A stretch of 64,000 nt of DNA from Companilactobacillus nodensis DSM 19682 = JCM 14932 = NBRC 107160 (GCF_000615905.1 NZ_BAMN01000002.1:62001-126000); one strand, 5' to 3'. Counted from the stretch's first letter, positions 35,039 through 44,221 are shown. The notes: a model not told the origin generated them from the sequence alone. Made by a program: numbers and translations.

Positions 35039-35256
35039 ATGGCTGCAGTAGTTGATAAAAGAAGTTTGTTAGATGAAAAAATGAGTGACGTTTATGACTG
35101 GAGTGACTCAGATCTACCAGTTCGCGATGCCCTTTGGATCATTTCATGGAAGCATCAAATCATAACACTGATAAGACTGAAGCAGAAGTCAAACCTTACA
35201 ATGATATGAGTAATGACGAATTGAAAGGTAAGGTTGAGGCAGTATTGAAGGCTTAA
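35039..35256 (+). pseudogene. Small hypothetical protein, frameshifted
   Basis: A start at 35039 behind AAAGGAAG reads MAAVVDKRSLLDEKMSDVYD, then DWSDSDLPVRDALW. It then turns into an unlikely tail that stops at 35209. The neighbouring frame continues sensibly with DHFMEASNHNTDKTEAEVKP and NDELKGKVEAVLKA to a stop at 35256. Adding one G at about 35137 (TTTGGATC to TTTGGGATC) gives an acidic, soluble 72-residue protein. I do not recognise the family. A promoter and a terminator frame it, so it is a real gene unit. Confidence 0.65.
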
Positions 35257-35280
35257 TCATACGACCCTTGATAATTGTTG

Positions 35281-35308
35281 ACAGACCGTAAGGTCTGTTT
35301 TTTTTTTA
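35281..35308 (+). terminator. Terminator after the small gene
   Basis: ACAGACC, loop GTAA, GGTCTGT, followed by a long T-run. Confidence 0.9.
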
Positions 35309-35328
35309 CTCTTTTTTAAAATTTCATC

Positions 35329-35359
35329 AAAAAAGGACAGACCTAATGGCCTGTCCTTT
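35329..35359 (-). terminator. Terminator of the PEPCK-like gene
   Basis: On the minus strand AAAGGACAGGCC pairs with GGTCTGTCCTTT around a four-base loop, followed by T residues. Confidence 0.85.
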
Positions 35360-35369
35360 AGTATTTAAA

Positions 35370-37064
35370 TTAGAAATTCATCAATTGATTCAAGAGTTCT
35401 TTGGCAGATTCATTCAAACTGTCCTTTGACTTGTCATAGCCAAGGTGAGTATAGATCTCACCAACGTAGACTTTATCTTTGTAGAGTTTGTTGAAGACTT
35501 TGTCGATGATCGGACGAGTCTTTGCTTCCTCTTGAACTGGTCCGAATGGATTAGCGAAGAAGGTTGTACTCATACCAACTTCATCAGTTGTACCCAGAGC
35601 CTTTCTCTTACCAGAAATGAAGGTTTCCTTAGCGTGATCTTCATCAGGGAATTGGTGTAAGCCGATTGCAGCATCGTAGTTGTTGGCGTAAACCCACATA
35701 TCGATACTGTGGTGTTCCACTACACGTTTGTAAGTATTGGCTGGCAAGATAACACGAGCATTCTTCAATTCTGGATTCAAGTAGATACCACGATCCATAT
35801 TGTTGAAGGCTACAGAACTGCTCAAGTCGTCTAGTCGAACGAAAGCACCTGTTTCAGTACCTTGTGCGTAGACATTGCCGTCTTCGTCAAAGGCAAAGCT
35901 GCCCATGTCATCGAAGATAGTCTCAATGTCGATGATCTTGTCATCGGCAACTTCTTGCAGAGCTTCGATCGATTCTGACTTTCCGGCACCGGAATCGCCG
36001 AAGAAGACAACTGATTTTGTTTTACCATTTGAGAAGCTGATACGAACCATTGAACCGTGAATTGGTAGGCGGTCTTCGTAGATCATGTGCAAGTTGTGAA
36101 GTGTTAGACACATCTTCTTCATGTAGCCGAAGTAAGTAGTCTTGTCGTTGTATGGAACTTCGCCGACCCAGATGTCATTTTCTTCGTCATGGTAGTAGTG
36201 ACAAACGTCGCCCTCAGTTTCGTCTAGTCCGAATAACAAGATTTCATCAGGCTTTTGTCCCTTGATGCTTGCTTCGTCCGCAACATCGAATAAGTTAGCT
36301 AGAGCTACACCACTGACGAAATAGTCACGGTGGAAGTAAATATAAGCTAGACTTTCACCGATACGGGCAGGGAAGCAGAACCAGTCTTCTTGTTTGCCAT
36401 CGAATTTGGCAATTGGATTGCTGTTGACAGCACTGAAGACACCTTCACGTTTGTTAGACTTGGTGTGCATCATCATTGGCGGACGAAGCATCAATGTATC
36501 TAAGAAACGGATGCTCTTGAGGCTTTCATAGCCAGCTGGAGTGGGCCATTCGATTGATTGTGTCAGAACACAGGCGTTAGTACCAGCGTTGATCTGACGG
36601 TATGTACGATTAGTGAAACCTTGAATTTTTTCTTCAATGGCACGATAGAGGTGCAAAACGACCTCGTTGAAGTGATTATCGATATCCATGAAGTCACTTG
36701 TGACGATATCACTGTTGTGTTTGTTGATAAGAGAAACTCTAAAATATGAACGGTAATATGAGTAGAGATCTTCGATACTCTTTAAGATCAACTCATTATC
36801 ATATTTTTCATAAACATCTTTATTATCAATTAAAATTGCCTTCAAGGTATTAACGTAATCTTTTGGATCGACTCCCTCGTAGCTATTGGTCAATGATTTT
36901 TGACTTTCGTCTAAGTATAGTTTTACTAGGTTATAAAAACCTTCACTATTGATCAATTGGAATATATCTTGAATGTACTCCTCGTTATAGTTGATAACTG
37001 CTACTGAACGATCAGGGTTCATATAAAATGCCCTTGATTTTACAGCATTTGATGTTTTAACCAT
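35370..37064 (-). CDS. PEPCK-like P-loop nucleotide-binding protein
   Basis: The 564-residue protein has a large N-terminal part without clear homology and a C-terminal half with the phosphoenolpyruvate carboxykinase fold. The P-loop GDSGAGKSES is at residues 356-365, followed by IETIFDDMGSF with the metal-binding DD at 385-386 and by FANPFGP. ATP-type PEP carboxykinases have GLSGTGKTTL and a conserved Arg/Lys substrate site that I cannot place with certainty. Related lactobacillary proteins are annotated as PEPCK, but a kinase role is also possible. It is transcribed alone, with its start behind AAGGAGAA. Confidence 0.65.
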   Translation of the reverse strand: MVKTSNAVKSRAFYMNPDRSVAVINYNEEYIQDIFQLINSEGFYNLVKLYLDESQKSLTNSYEGVDPKDYVNTLKAILIDNKDVYEKYDNELILKSIEDLYSYYRSYFRVSLINKHNSDIVTSDFMDIDNHFNEVVLHLYRAIEEKIQGFTNRTYRQINAGTNACVLTQSIEWPTPAGYESLKSIRFLDTLMLRPPMMMHTKSNKREGVFSAVNSNPIAKFDGKQEDWFCFPARIGESLAYIYFHRDYFVSGVALANLFDVADEASIKGQKPDEILLFGLDETEGDVCHYYHDEENDIWVGEVPYNDKTTYFGYMKKMCLTLHNLHMIYEDRLPIHGSMVRISFSNGKTKSVVFFGDSGAGKSESIEALQEVADDKIIDIETIFDDMGSFAFDEDGNVYAQGTETGAFVRLDDLSSSVAFNNMDRGIYLNPELKNARVILPANTYKRVVEHHSIDMWVYANNYDAAIGLHQFPDEDHAKETFISGKRKALGTTDEVGMSTTFFANPFGPVQEEAKTRPIIDKVFNKLYKDKVYVGEIYTHLGYDKSKDSLNESAKELLNQLMNF

Positions 37065-37228
37065 GTAATAAGTTCTCCTTTCAAATTATGAGCTTAAATA
37101 ATATTCTAAAACAAAACTGATAAAATAGACACAAGAAATTAAATAAAGATTAAAATTTTCTAATAAAAGACTGCTAGACGGGCTTTTTAGGTATAAAAAA
37201 CTTTATTATAAAATTGTCAGAATGATAA

Positions 37229-37245
37229 GTGTACACAGTGTATAC
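37229..37245. promoter_or_regulatory. Tandem near-dyads upstream of the PEPCK-like gene
   Basis: GTGTACAC (37229-37236) and GTGTATAC (37238-37245) stand one base apart in the 270-base space between the PEPCK-like gene and the tRNA gene. They may form a regulator site. No matching regulator is known to me. Confidence 0.4.
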
Positions 37246-37291
37246 CGCAAATAGACAAATTATCAATAAATTGATTTTTAAATTAAAAAAG

Positions 37292-37320
37292 TTGCAATAT
37301 AATTTTAATGATGTTATATT
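37292..37320 (+). promoter_or_regulatory. Promoter of the tRNA-Asn gene
   Basis: TTGCAA (37292-37297) and TATATT (37315-37320) stand 17 bases apart. The start point would lie about ten bases before the mature tRNA. Confidence 0.65.
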
Positions 37321-37337
37321 CGTAACCATAAATTAAT

Positions 37338-37410
37338 TGATCAGTAGTTCAGTTGGTAGAACGCTTGACTGTTAATCATGAGGTCGCTGGTTCGAACCCA
37401 GCCTGGTCAG
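37338..37410 (+). tRNA. tRNA-Asn (GTT anticodon)
   Basis: The 73-base cloverleaf is complete: acceptor TGATCAG with CTGGTCA, D stem GTTC/GAAC, anticodon loop CTGTTAA (GTT), and T arm GCTGG-TTCGAAC-CCAGC, with discriminator G. CCA is not encoded. The anticodon stem CTTGA/TCATG has one T-T mismatch at the 28-42 pair. A single tRNA gene with its own promoter and terminator stands here away from an rRNA operon. Confidence 0.96.
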
Positions 37411-37414
37411 TAAA

Positions 37415-37447
37415 AGAGAGCCCACAGTGAGTGGACTCTCTTTTTTT
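37415..37447. terminator. Terminator shared by tRNA-Asn and the GlnL-like gene
   Basis: AGAGAGCCCAC (37415-37425) pairs with GTGGACTCTCT with one mismatch, followed by a T-run on the + strand. The - gene ends at 37450. Confidence 0.8.
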
Positions 37448-37449
37448 GA

Positions 37450-38283
37450 CTAATTTTTACTTTCTTCAACTAAGCCGTCAAAGAATTTTTGGAGTGAGAC
37501 TTTACCACCCGTACTGCGATTGCCTTCCAAAAACTGCATTTCGTTTCTCACATTACGGTATTCGTAGAGCATATTGGAATACTCGACGACGATTTCATCT
37601 CCGAGATTATCGATCGAGATATTGGCTAGGTTAGTCAGACCAGTTTTGACTGAACGGCGAATACGTTGTAATAGGACTTTTCGTTCTTGCTCGTTGATAT
37701 TGTATTCATCTTCCAAGTTGACTTCACTGAAGCTAAGCTTTTTGGTGGTCATGATCTGACAGAGTGACATAATATCAGATGCGCCTTTTTCAGATGAGAT
37801 ACCGAGATAAGTCAGAATGGATCTGACTTTTTCTTTTTGCTTGTGGCCATCGTCAACTGGGGCAGCTTGAGCGTTGCCACCGATCAAAGATTGAATACTA
37901 GAGAGCTTTCGTTCCATTTGAATATTTTGAGTAACTTTTTCAACGACAGTTTTGACTTCGATCATATTGATCGGTTTGTCGATAAAGAATTCTATTCCTG
38001 CTTCATAGGCTTGTTCCCGCAAGTCATTATCACGAACTTGCGAGATCATGATGAACTTGAGGCTACTCTTGGATGCTTTGAGTTTTTTGATCAGGTCGAT
38101 ACCACTGATGTGCGGCATTAAGAGATCAACTAGGACGATATCTACGTCCAATAACATTATTTCAGACAGAGCTTTTTTTGCATCAGTGGAGATACCGACT
38201 ACGTTATTATTCATATTCTTATCAATGATACGATGCAGGATCATTGTGACAGATTTGTCGTCATCTACGATATAAAAATTCAT
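37450..38283 (-). CDS. GlnL/YcbB-like response regulator
   Basis: The 277-residue protein has a receiver domain (acidic DDD at residues 7-9, phospho-acceptor Asp53 in IVLVDLLMPHISG, conserved Lys in FFIDKPIN). A C-terminal YcbB-type DNA-binding domain follows (ILTYLGISSEKGASDIMSL to KKLSFSEVNLEDEY and RRSVKTGLTNLANISI). In Bacillus subtilis GlnL (YcbB) and its kinase GlnK control glutamine use. Here it overlaps the kinase gene by four bases and is divergent from an arc cluster, so nitrogen or arginine control is plausible. Confidence 0.85.
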   Translation of the reverse strand: MNFYIVDDDKSVTMILHRIIDKNMNNNVVGISTDAKKALSEIMLLDVDIVLVDLLMPHISGIDLIKKLKASKSSLKFIMISQVRDNDLREQAYEAGIEFFIDKPINMIEVKTVVEKVTQNIQMERKLSSIQSLIGGNAQAAPVDDGHKQKEKVRSILTYLGISSEKGASDIMSLCQIMTTKKLSFSEVNLEDEYNINEQERKVLLQRIRRSVKTGLTNLANISIDNLGDEIVVEYSNMLYEYRNVRNEMQFLEGNRSTGGKVSLQKFFDGLVEESKN

Positions 38284-39578
38284 TCGGCTGTTTCCTCCTG
38301 AAGTAGTTTGTTCTTATTGAGAGTCACCTTAAAATTAGTTCCCTTATTCAATTGTGAATCAACTTGGATCGTCCCGTCAAACTGTTCTTTAACTAATAAG
38401 GCAACGTGTGATAGACCAATTCCACGATAGACATCGCCTGATGCGTTGAACTTAGTTGTGAAGCCAGGTTGGAAGATCATATCTTTGGTTTCTTCATCCA
38501 TACCGATTCCATTATCAGAGACATTCAAAATTACATGATCGTTCTTATCTTCGACTGTTAAGCGGATCAATCCATTTGGTTTGTCGTCGAGTGCGTCGAC
38601 AGCGTTGAAGATCAAATTGGAAATGATCGAAACTAAGTAATAGTGGTTGGGGATGACTAAGTCGAGATTGTTTTTCACTTCGATCACAACGTTGGGACTT
38701 TTTTGCTTGATCGACTCGCGAATATAATTTGTGATAACCTTGAGCACATCACTGAGCATCATGGGCATGTTGTTGTCTGAACCGAAGTAATCACCAAGTC
38801 CGCGAATGACATTTTGATAGTCTTTTTTGATTTCATGAACGTCACGAGCAATATCCAATGCCATATCCTGTTGTTTTTGATCAGTGCCTTTATCCTTGAG
38901 ATCCTGATTTAGAAGATAAGCATTCTTCATAACATTTTCGATTTCGGAGATGTTTTTTTTCATGAAGTAGACTTCACTTTTGACTGAAGCTGCGATCCAA
39001 ATGAATTGGTAATAGCGCTGTTCGTGCTTTTCTTGACGCACCATCAGAGTGAAGTAATGATACAAAAAGGCCAGAAGGCAACTAAGAAGTGTCCGGATCA
39101 GCGCAGTGATGAAGATAATTTGGAATAATTCATATGTATAGTGGGAGAAATCGGTCAATAAACTGATTTCAAAGAAGTTGGCGACATAGTCACAAATCAG
39201 AATGATCAAGAAGAATGAGCTATTGTTGCGAACACCGCGACGCCAATATAGGAAGTAATAAATTACTCCGTAAGTGAGATAGAAGACCATGTCAGTGACA
39301 ACGAACTGAATAATCTTATCAACACTACCGTCGTGACTGATGAATAATAGTAGCCCCCGAAAGATCGGCGAGGCCATGGCGATACAGAACATCAGCTGGA
39401 TAGGGTTGATGTCATCATTGAAATATAAAAATATCGGTAATAATAATGCCGCCAGCGTCAAAATAAATCCTGGTGCATAAATTTGAAAATTAACTTGTGA
39501 TGCTAGAGCGATGGAAGTGGCGGCAATAAAGGTTCTGCGCCATCTTCCTTGCATAATAAAGTTGTTGCTCTTAAACAA
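38280..39578 (-). CDS. GlnK/YcbA-like sensor histidine kinase
   Basis: The 432-residue protein has about six N-terminal membrane helices (residues about 12-190). A cytoplasmic coil follows with RDVHEIKKDYQNVIRGL as probable phospho-acceptor region, then an ATPase domain with ISNLIFNAVDAL (N box), VSDNGIGMDEE (G1) and YRGIGLSHV (G2). It belongs to the GHKL kinases paired with YcbB-type regulators. It is divergent from arcB across 110 bases, so it may sense amino-acid supply and control the arc genes. The signal is unknown. Confidence 0.85.
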   Translation of the reverse strand: MFKSNNFIMQGRWRRTFIAATSIALASQVNFQIYAPGFILTLAALLLPIFLYFNDDINPIQLMFCIAMASPIFRGLLLFISHDGSVDKIIQFVVTDMVFYLTYGVIYYFLYWRRGVRNNSSFFLIILICDYVANFFEISLLTDFSHYTYELFQIIFITALIRTLLSCLLAFLYHYFTLMVRQEKHEQRYYQFIWIAASVKSEVYFMKKNISEIENVMKNAYLLNQDLKDKGTDQKQQDMALDIARDVHEIKKDYQNVIRGLGDYFGSDNNMPMMLSDVLKVITNYIRESIKQKSPNVVIEVKNNLDLVIPNHYYLVSIISNLIFNAVDALDDKPNGLIRLTVEDKNDHVILNVSDNGIGMDEETKDMIFQPGFTTKFNASGDVYRGIGLSHVALLVKEQFDGTIQVDSQLNKGTNFKVTLNKNKLLQEETAE

Positions 39579-39617
39579 GTGTAAACACCTCCAAAAAATA
39601 AATTATAAATAAAATTG

Positions 39618-39649
39618 AAGTTCTGTGAAGTTTTCTGAATACGCTTACT
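39618..39649. promoter_or_regulatory. Direct repeats and cre-like box in the divergent arcB promoter region
   Basis: GAAGTTCTGT is followed directly by GAAGTTTTCT, a tandem repeat with a 10-base period that could bind the nearby response regulator. TGAATACGCTTACT (39636-39649) resembles a cre box at about 12 of 14 positions. Arc operons of lactic acid bacteria are commonly under CcpA control. Confidence 0.45.
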
Positions 39650-39688
39650 ACAATGAACTTGTTAAATATTGAAGGAGGAATTCACAAT

Positions 39689-40687
39689 ATGTTCAATTTG
39701 CGTAATCGTAGTTTTTTGACACTATTAGACTTTACACCAAAGGAAATGGGATACCTACTAGATCTTTCAGCAGATCTTAAGACAGCTAAGTATACAGGTA
39801 CAGAACAACAGAAACTTGCTAAGAAGAATATTGCTTTGATTTTTGAAAAATCTTCAACAAGAACTCGCTGTGCTTTTGAAGTTGCCGCTCATGATGAGGG
39901 TGCTCAAGTTACATATCTTGGCCCTACAGGTACTCAAATGGGTAAGAAGGAAACAGCTAAGGATACAGCCCGTGTTCTTGGTGGAATGTTTGACGGAATC
40001 GAATATCGTGGATTCTCACAACGTACAGTAGAAACATTAGCTAAGTATTCAGGTGTTCCAGTTTGGAACGGATTAACTGATGAAGATCACCCAACACAAG
40101 TATTGGCTGACTTCTTAACAGCTAAGGAATGCTTAAAGAAACCTTATAACGAAATGAACTTCACATACATGGGTGATGGCCGTAACAACGTTGCTAACGC
40201 TTTGATGATCGGTGCTTCAATCATGGGTATGACATTCCACTTGGTATGTCCTAAGGAATTGGACCCAGCACAAGACTTGTTAGACAAGTGTGAAGCTATT
40301 GCTAAGAAGACTGGTGCTAAGATCATGGTTACAGATGACATCGACAAGGGTGTTCTTGGTTCAGATGTTATCTATACTGATGTTTGGGTATCAATGGGTG
40401 AACCAGATGACATCTGGAAGAAACGTATCGACTTGTTACAACCATACCGTGTTACAAAAGATGTTATGGCAAAGACAAAGAATCCTAACGCAATCTTCGA
40501 ACACTGTCTACCTTCATTCCACAACGCAGAAACAAAAGTTGGTCACGAAATTTATGAGAAGTACGGTTTGAAAGAAATGGAAGTTTCTGACGAAGTCTTC
40601 GAAAGTGATCAATCAGTTGTATTCCAAGAAGCTGAAAACAGAATGCACACAATCAAAGCTGTTATGGTAGCAACTCTAGGTGATTAG
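39689..40687 (+). CDS. arcB: Ornithine carbamoyltransferase (catabolic type)
   Basis: The 332-residue enzyme has the carbamoyl phosphate motif STRTR (residues 56-60), [11 protein letters not shown]-type [14 protein letters not shown], and the ornithine-site HCLPSFH near residue 270. It catalyses phosphorolysis of citrulline to ornithine and carbamoyl phosphate in arginine catabolism. I start it at 39689 ([10 protein letters not shown]) because GAAGGAGG stands ten bases upstream. arcC follows after 11 bases. arcA (arginine deiminase) is not in the window. Confidence 0.96.
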   Translation: MFNLRNRSFLTLLDFTPKEMGYLLDLSADLKTAKYTGTEQQKLAKKNIALIFEKSSTRTRCAFEVAAHDEGAQVTYLGPTGTQMGKKETAKDTARVLGGMFDGIEYRGFSQRTVETLAKYSGVPVWNGLTDEDHPTQVLADFLTAKECLKKPYNEMNFTYMGDGRNNVANALMIGASIMGMTFHLVCPKELDPAQDLLDKCEAIAKKTGAKIMVTDDIDKGVLGSDVIYTDVWVSMGEPDDIWKKRIDLLQPYRVTKDVMAKTKNPNAIFEHCLPSFHNAETKVGHEIYEKYGLKEMEVSDEVFESDQSVVFQEAENRMHTIKAVMVATLGD

Positions 40688-40698
40688 GAGAAATTAAA

Positions 40699-41628
40699 AT
40701 GTCAAAAATGGTCGTAGCTCTCGGTGGAAACGCCCTAGGCAAATCTCCTGAGGAGCAATTAAAACTAGTTAAGAATACCGCTAATTCACTTGTTGGACTA
40801 GTTGCGGCTGGTAACAAAGTTGTTATTAGTCACGGAAATGGTCCTCAAGTTGGACAGATCAATCTTGGAATGAATTACGCTGCTGAACATGGACAGACTG
40901 CAGCTTTTCCATTTCCAGAATGCGGAGCAATGAGCCAAGGTTACATTGGCTATCATTTACAACAGAGTCTTCAAAATGAACTTCACAGAAGAAAGATCGA
41001 TAAGAACGTCGTTTCCGTTATTACTCAAGTTGAAGTAGATGCCAACGATTCGGCTTTCCAAAATCCAACTAAACCAGTTGGAGCCTTCTACGACCAAGCT
41101 ACTGCGAAGAAATTCAAAGATGAGAAAGGTTACACATTCGTTGAAGACGCTGGACGCGGATATCGTCGTGTTGTAGCATCACCACTCCCAAAGGAAATTG
41201 TCGAATTGAAGAGTATCAACGATCTGATCGAAAGTGATAACTTAGTCATCGCTGGCGGTGGCGGCGGTGTGCCCGTTATCAAGAATAGTGAAGGACTTCA
41301 AGGAGTTCCAGCTGTAATTGATAAGGATCGCTCAAGTGCCCTGTTAGCTGACAAGATCAACGCAGATACACTAGTTATTCTAACAGCCGTCGATTATGTA
41401 TACGTAAGCTTCGGTAAGGATAATGAAAAGAAATTGACAGAAATCAACAGCGACGAAGCTCGCAAGTACATTGACGAAGGTCAATTTGCTGCCGGTAGTA
41501 TGTTGCCAAAGATTCAAGCATGTTTGAATTTTGTCTAAGGAAATAATAACCGCAGTGCATTGGTCACATCCCTAGATCATTTGGATGATGCACTTGCTGG
41601 AAAAGTCGGCACAATCATTAAGAAGTAA
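40699..41628 (+). pseudogene. arcC: Carbamate kinase with an in-frame stop codon
   Basis: The open part ends after 279 residues at TAA 41536-41538, within QACLNFV. Translation in the same frame continues GNNNRSALVTSLDHLDDALA to a second stop at 41626-41628, giving the normal 309-310 residues. The conserved C-terminus is therefore intact behind one nonsense codon (TAA where AAA or AAG is expected). The N-terminal [15 protein letters not shown] and [12 protein letters not shown] motifs are normal. The enzyme makes ATP from carbamoyl phosphate. It may be a real mutation or an error in one base. Confidence 0.88.
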
Positions 41629-41635
41629 TTTATGT

Positions 41636-41666
41636 GAGAGGTGGCCAGTCCACCTCTCTATTTTTT
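41636..41666 (+). terminator. Terminator between arcC and the arcD-like gene
   Basis: GAGAGGTGG (41636-41644) pairs perfectly with CCACCTCTC (41650-41658), followed by a T-run. The carrier would then be expressed by read-through or from its own promoter. Confidence 0.85.
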
Positions 41667-41691
41667 GAGATATTTTACAGGAGATGAAATT

Positions 41692-43267
41692 ATGGGAAAT
41701 GTAGGAGCAGTTAGCGAAACACCAAAAGCACCAAAAAAGAAAAGATTCAAATTAAAGATGCCAGGTGCCTTCGTCATACTGTTTATTTTGACAATCGTTG
41801 CCGTTATAGCGACATGGACTATTCCTGCTGGAGCATACTCGAAGATGGTTTACAGCAGTCCCAACTTGAAGATTACCAGTCCCACCGGCAAGGTCTCTCG
41901 TGTACCAGCCACACAAAAAGAATTGGATAAACTGGGTGTCAAAATCGACATCAAGCAATTCACATCCGGTGGTATCACCGATGCGGTCTCAATTCCTAAC
42001 ACGTATCAAAGATTAAAGCAAAAGCCCGCTCAAGTCGGTGCTATCACTAAGAGTATGGTTCAAGGTACGATTGAAGCGGTCGACATCATGGTCTTCATCT
42101 TCGTACTGGGAGGTTTGATCGGTGTTGTTAAGGCCAGTGGTGCCTTTGAATCAGGACTAATGGCGTTGACTAAGAAGACTAAGGGACACGAGTTCCTATT
42201 GATCTTCATGGTTTCTATCTTGATGGTACTTGGTGGAACACTCTGCGGTATTGAAGAGGAAGCTGTTGCGTTCTATCCGATCTTAGTTCCTATCTTTATC
42301 GCGATGGGTTATGATTCGATCGTTTCAGTTGGTGCAATTTTCTTATCCAGTTCGATCGGAACTTGTTTCTCAACGATCAACCCATTCTCAGCCGTTATTG
42401 CATCTAACGCTGCCGGTATTCCTTTCACTGAAGGTATCGTTTGGCGTGCAACTGGATTAGTGATCGCTGCGATCGTTTTGGAATGCTACTTGTACTGGTA
42501 CAGTAAAAAAGTCAAAAATGATCCTACATCTTCGTATACGTACGATGATCACGAAGAATTCAATAGTATGTGGTCAGTTGAATCAAGTGATGAAAAGAAA
42601 GGTAAGAAGTCGATTTTTACCGGACGCAAGAAGTTTATCTTGATTCTATTCGTTGCGGCATTTCCAATCATGGTTTGGGGTGTTATGTCACAAGGTTGGT
42701 GGTTCCCAACAATGGCCTCATCATTCTTGGCATTTGCTATTATTATCATGTTCTTAACTGCAACTGGTCACAATGGTATTGGTGAAAAAGGTGTTATCGA
42801 TGCCTTTGTTAATGGTGCTTCTAGTTTGGTTCGGTGTCTCATTGATCATTGGTTTAGCACGTGGTATCAATATTGTTTTGAACAATGGATATATTTCAGA
42901 TACTATTTTGCAGTCATCATCATCGTTGGTCTCACACGTTAGTGGACCAATCTTCATCATCGTTATGATGTTCATTTTCTTCGTACTAGGATTTATCGTT
43001 CCTTCATCTTCAGGATTGGCTGTTCTATCAATGCCAATCTTTGCTCCATTAGCTGATACGGTTAATATTCCTCGTTTCGCTGTCGTTACAGCTTATCAGT
43101 TCGGCCAATATGCTATGTTGTTCTTGGCACCAACCGGATTAGTTATGGCGACACTTCAAATGTTGAACATGAAGTATTCACACTGGGTAAGATTCGTTTG
43201 GCCAGTCGTTGCGTTCGTATTAGTCTTTGGTGGAACACTTCTAGTTATGGAAGTTGTATTCTCATAA
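41692..43267 (+). pseudogene. ArcD/YfcC-type arginine/ornithine (basic amino acid) carrier, frameshifted
   Basis: The first frame (start 41692 behind AGGAG) has the YfcC family pattern: a long N-terminal loop, FVLGGLIGVVKASGAFESG, CGIEEEAVAFYPILVP and SSSIGTCFSTINPFSAVIAS. It breaks after VNGASSLV near 42830. The next frame continues GVSLIIGLARGINIVLNNGY to a stop at 43267, with VPSSSGLAVLSMPIFAPLAD. One extra C at about 42832, or two missing bases, explains the break. The restored protein would have about 524 residues and 11-13 helices. Its place after arcB-arcC suggests arginine/ornithine exchange. Confidence 0.88.
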
Positions 43268-43276
43268 GTAAATTAC

Positions 43277-43307
43277 AAGTCATGCACGAAAAGTGTATGG
43301 CTTTTTT
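43277..43307 (+). terminator. Terminator of the arc cluster
   Basis: AAGTCATGCAC (43277-43287) pairs with GTGTATGGCTT (43293-43303, G-T pairs), followed by T residues. Confidence 0.82.
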
Positions 43308-43357
43308 ATTTTGAATAGTAAAATATAACTTATCAGATACAAGGAGCTTTATAAGAA

Positions 43358-44086
43358 ATGATAAATAGACCATTGATAAGTATTACAAATGTTATTTGGA
43401 GTTTTGACATTGAGTCAAATTCATTGTTGGTTCTCCTGTTAAAACGTTCTGAAAGTCCATATAAGGGTAAGTGGGGCTTACCAATGACTTATTTGCGTGA
43501 GAACGAAAGTGCAGATGAGGCTTCTTTGCGATTGGTCAAAGAAAAGATCGGTGTTAAATTATCAAAGGTCAATACGGAGCAACTCCAAACTTTTACCAAC
43601 GTGAATCGGGTCAAGGGTGAGCGTACGTTGTCGTTGACCTATATGATTTATTTACCAGACATGCCCAAGTTAGTTGCCGGCTATGGAGCTGACGATGCCA
43701 GATGGTTCAGGATCTCTGCCAATAATCACAGCTATCAGTTGCGTAACGGTGATTTAGAGTTCAAAACTCTATCCGAAAAAGTTTCTGACGAAAAATTTTA
43801 TTCAACAACTGATCACGTCTTAGTCTCTGATCATGAATTGATTTTGCGAACGGCATTCACACGAATTCGCAATCGCTTGGATTATTTACCAACGATCTTG
43901 TTGGTGCTTGGTCCGACATTCACTTTGAGAAGAGCACGCATGATCTATGCAATTTTTCTACGAGTTAAACTTTCTGAAATTGATAATTCTAATTTCAGAA
44001 AGACCCACGGTAGTCTATTTGTCGACTCTGGCTATGAACATAAGCCGCGTTCTGGTCGTCCAGCCAAAATCTATCGATTGAAATAA
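43358..44086 (+). CDS. NrtR-type regulator: degenerate Nudix domain plus winged helix
   Basis: The 242-residue protein has an N-terminal Nudix fold (LLLKRSESPYKGKWGLPMTYLRENESADEASLRLVKEKIGV, residues 27-66). The catalytic REUxEExGU is reduced to RLVKEKIGV, so it is probably inactive. A C-terminal winged helix follows (TFTLRRARMIYAIFLRV to FRKTHGSLFVDSG and GRPAKIYRLK). This is the NrtR plan, in which ADP-ribose binding releases a repressor of NAD genes. The next gene is a niacin-type transporter, and a long dyad lies between the two genes, supporting the call. Confidence 0.88.
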   Translation: MINRPLISITNVIWSFDIESNSLLVLLLKRSESPYKGKWGLPMTYLRENESADEASLRLVKEKIGVKLSKVNTEQLQTFTNVNRVKGERTLSLTYMIYLPDMPKLVAGYGADDARWFRISANNHSYQLRNGDLEFKTLSEKVSDEKFYSTTDHVLVSDHELILRTAFTRIRNRLDYLPTILLVLGPTFTLRRARMIYAIFLRVKLSEIDNSNFRKTHGSLFVDSGYEHKPRSGRPAKIYRLK

Positions 44087-44176
44087 ACTTGACAGCACTG
44101 TAAGCGTGATGTTAAGCTCTTTTTATCTTTAAAGGTATAAAGTACCTAAATCAATATATTGATTGTCAAAAATAAA

Positions 44177-44204
44177 ATTATTGATATTCCGGAATGTCAA
44201 TAAT
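44177..44204. promoter_or_regulatory. 28-bp dyad, probable NrtR operator
   Basis: The left arm ATTATTGATATTCC and the right arm GGAATGTCAATAAT are complementary at 13 of 14 positions, 17 bases before the transporter start. A second perfect dyad AATCAATATATTGATT stands at 44149-44164. A repressor here would control the transporter gene. Confidence 0.75.
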
Positions 44205-44221
44205 CATAAAAAGGGGACAAC

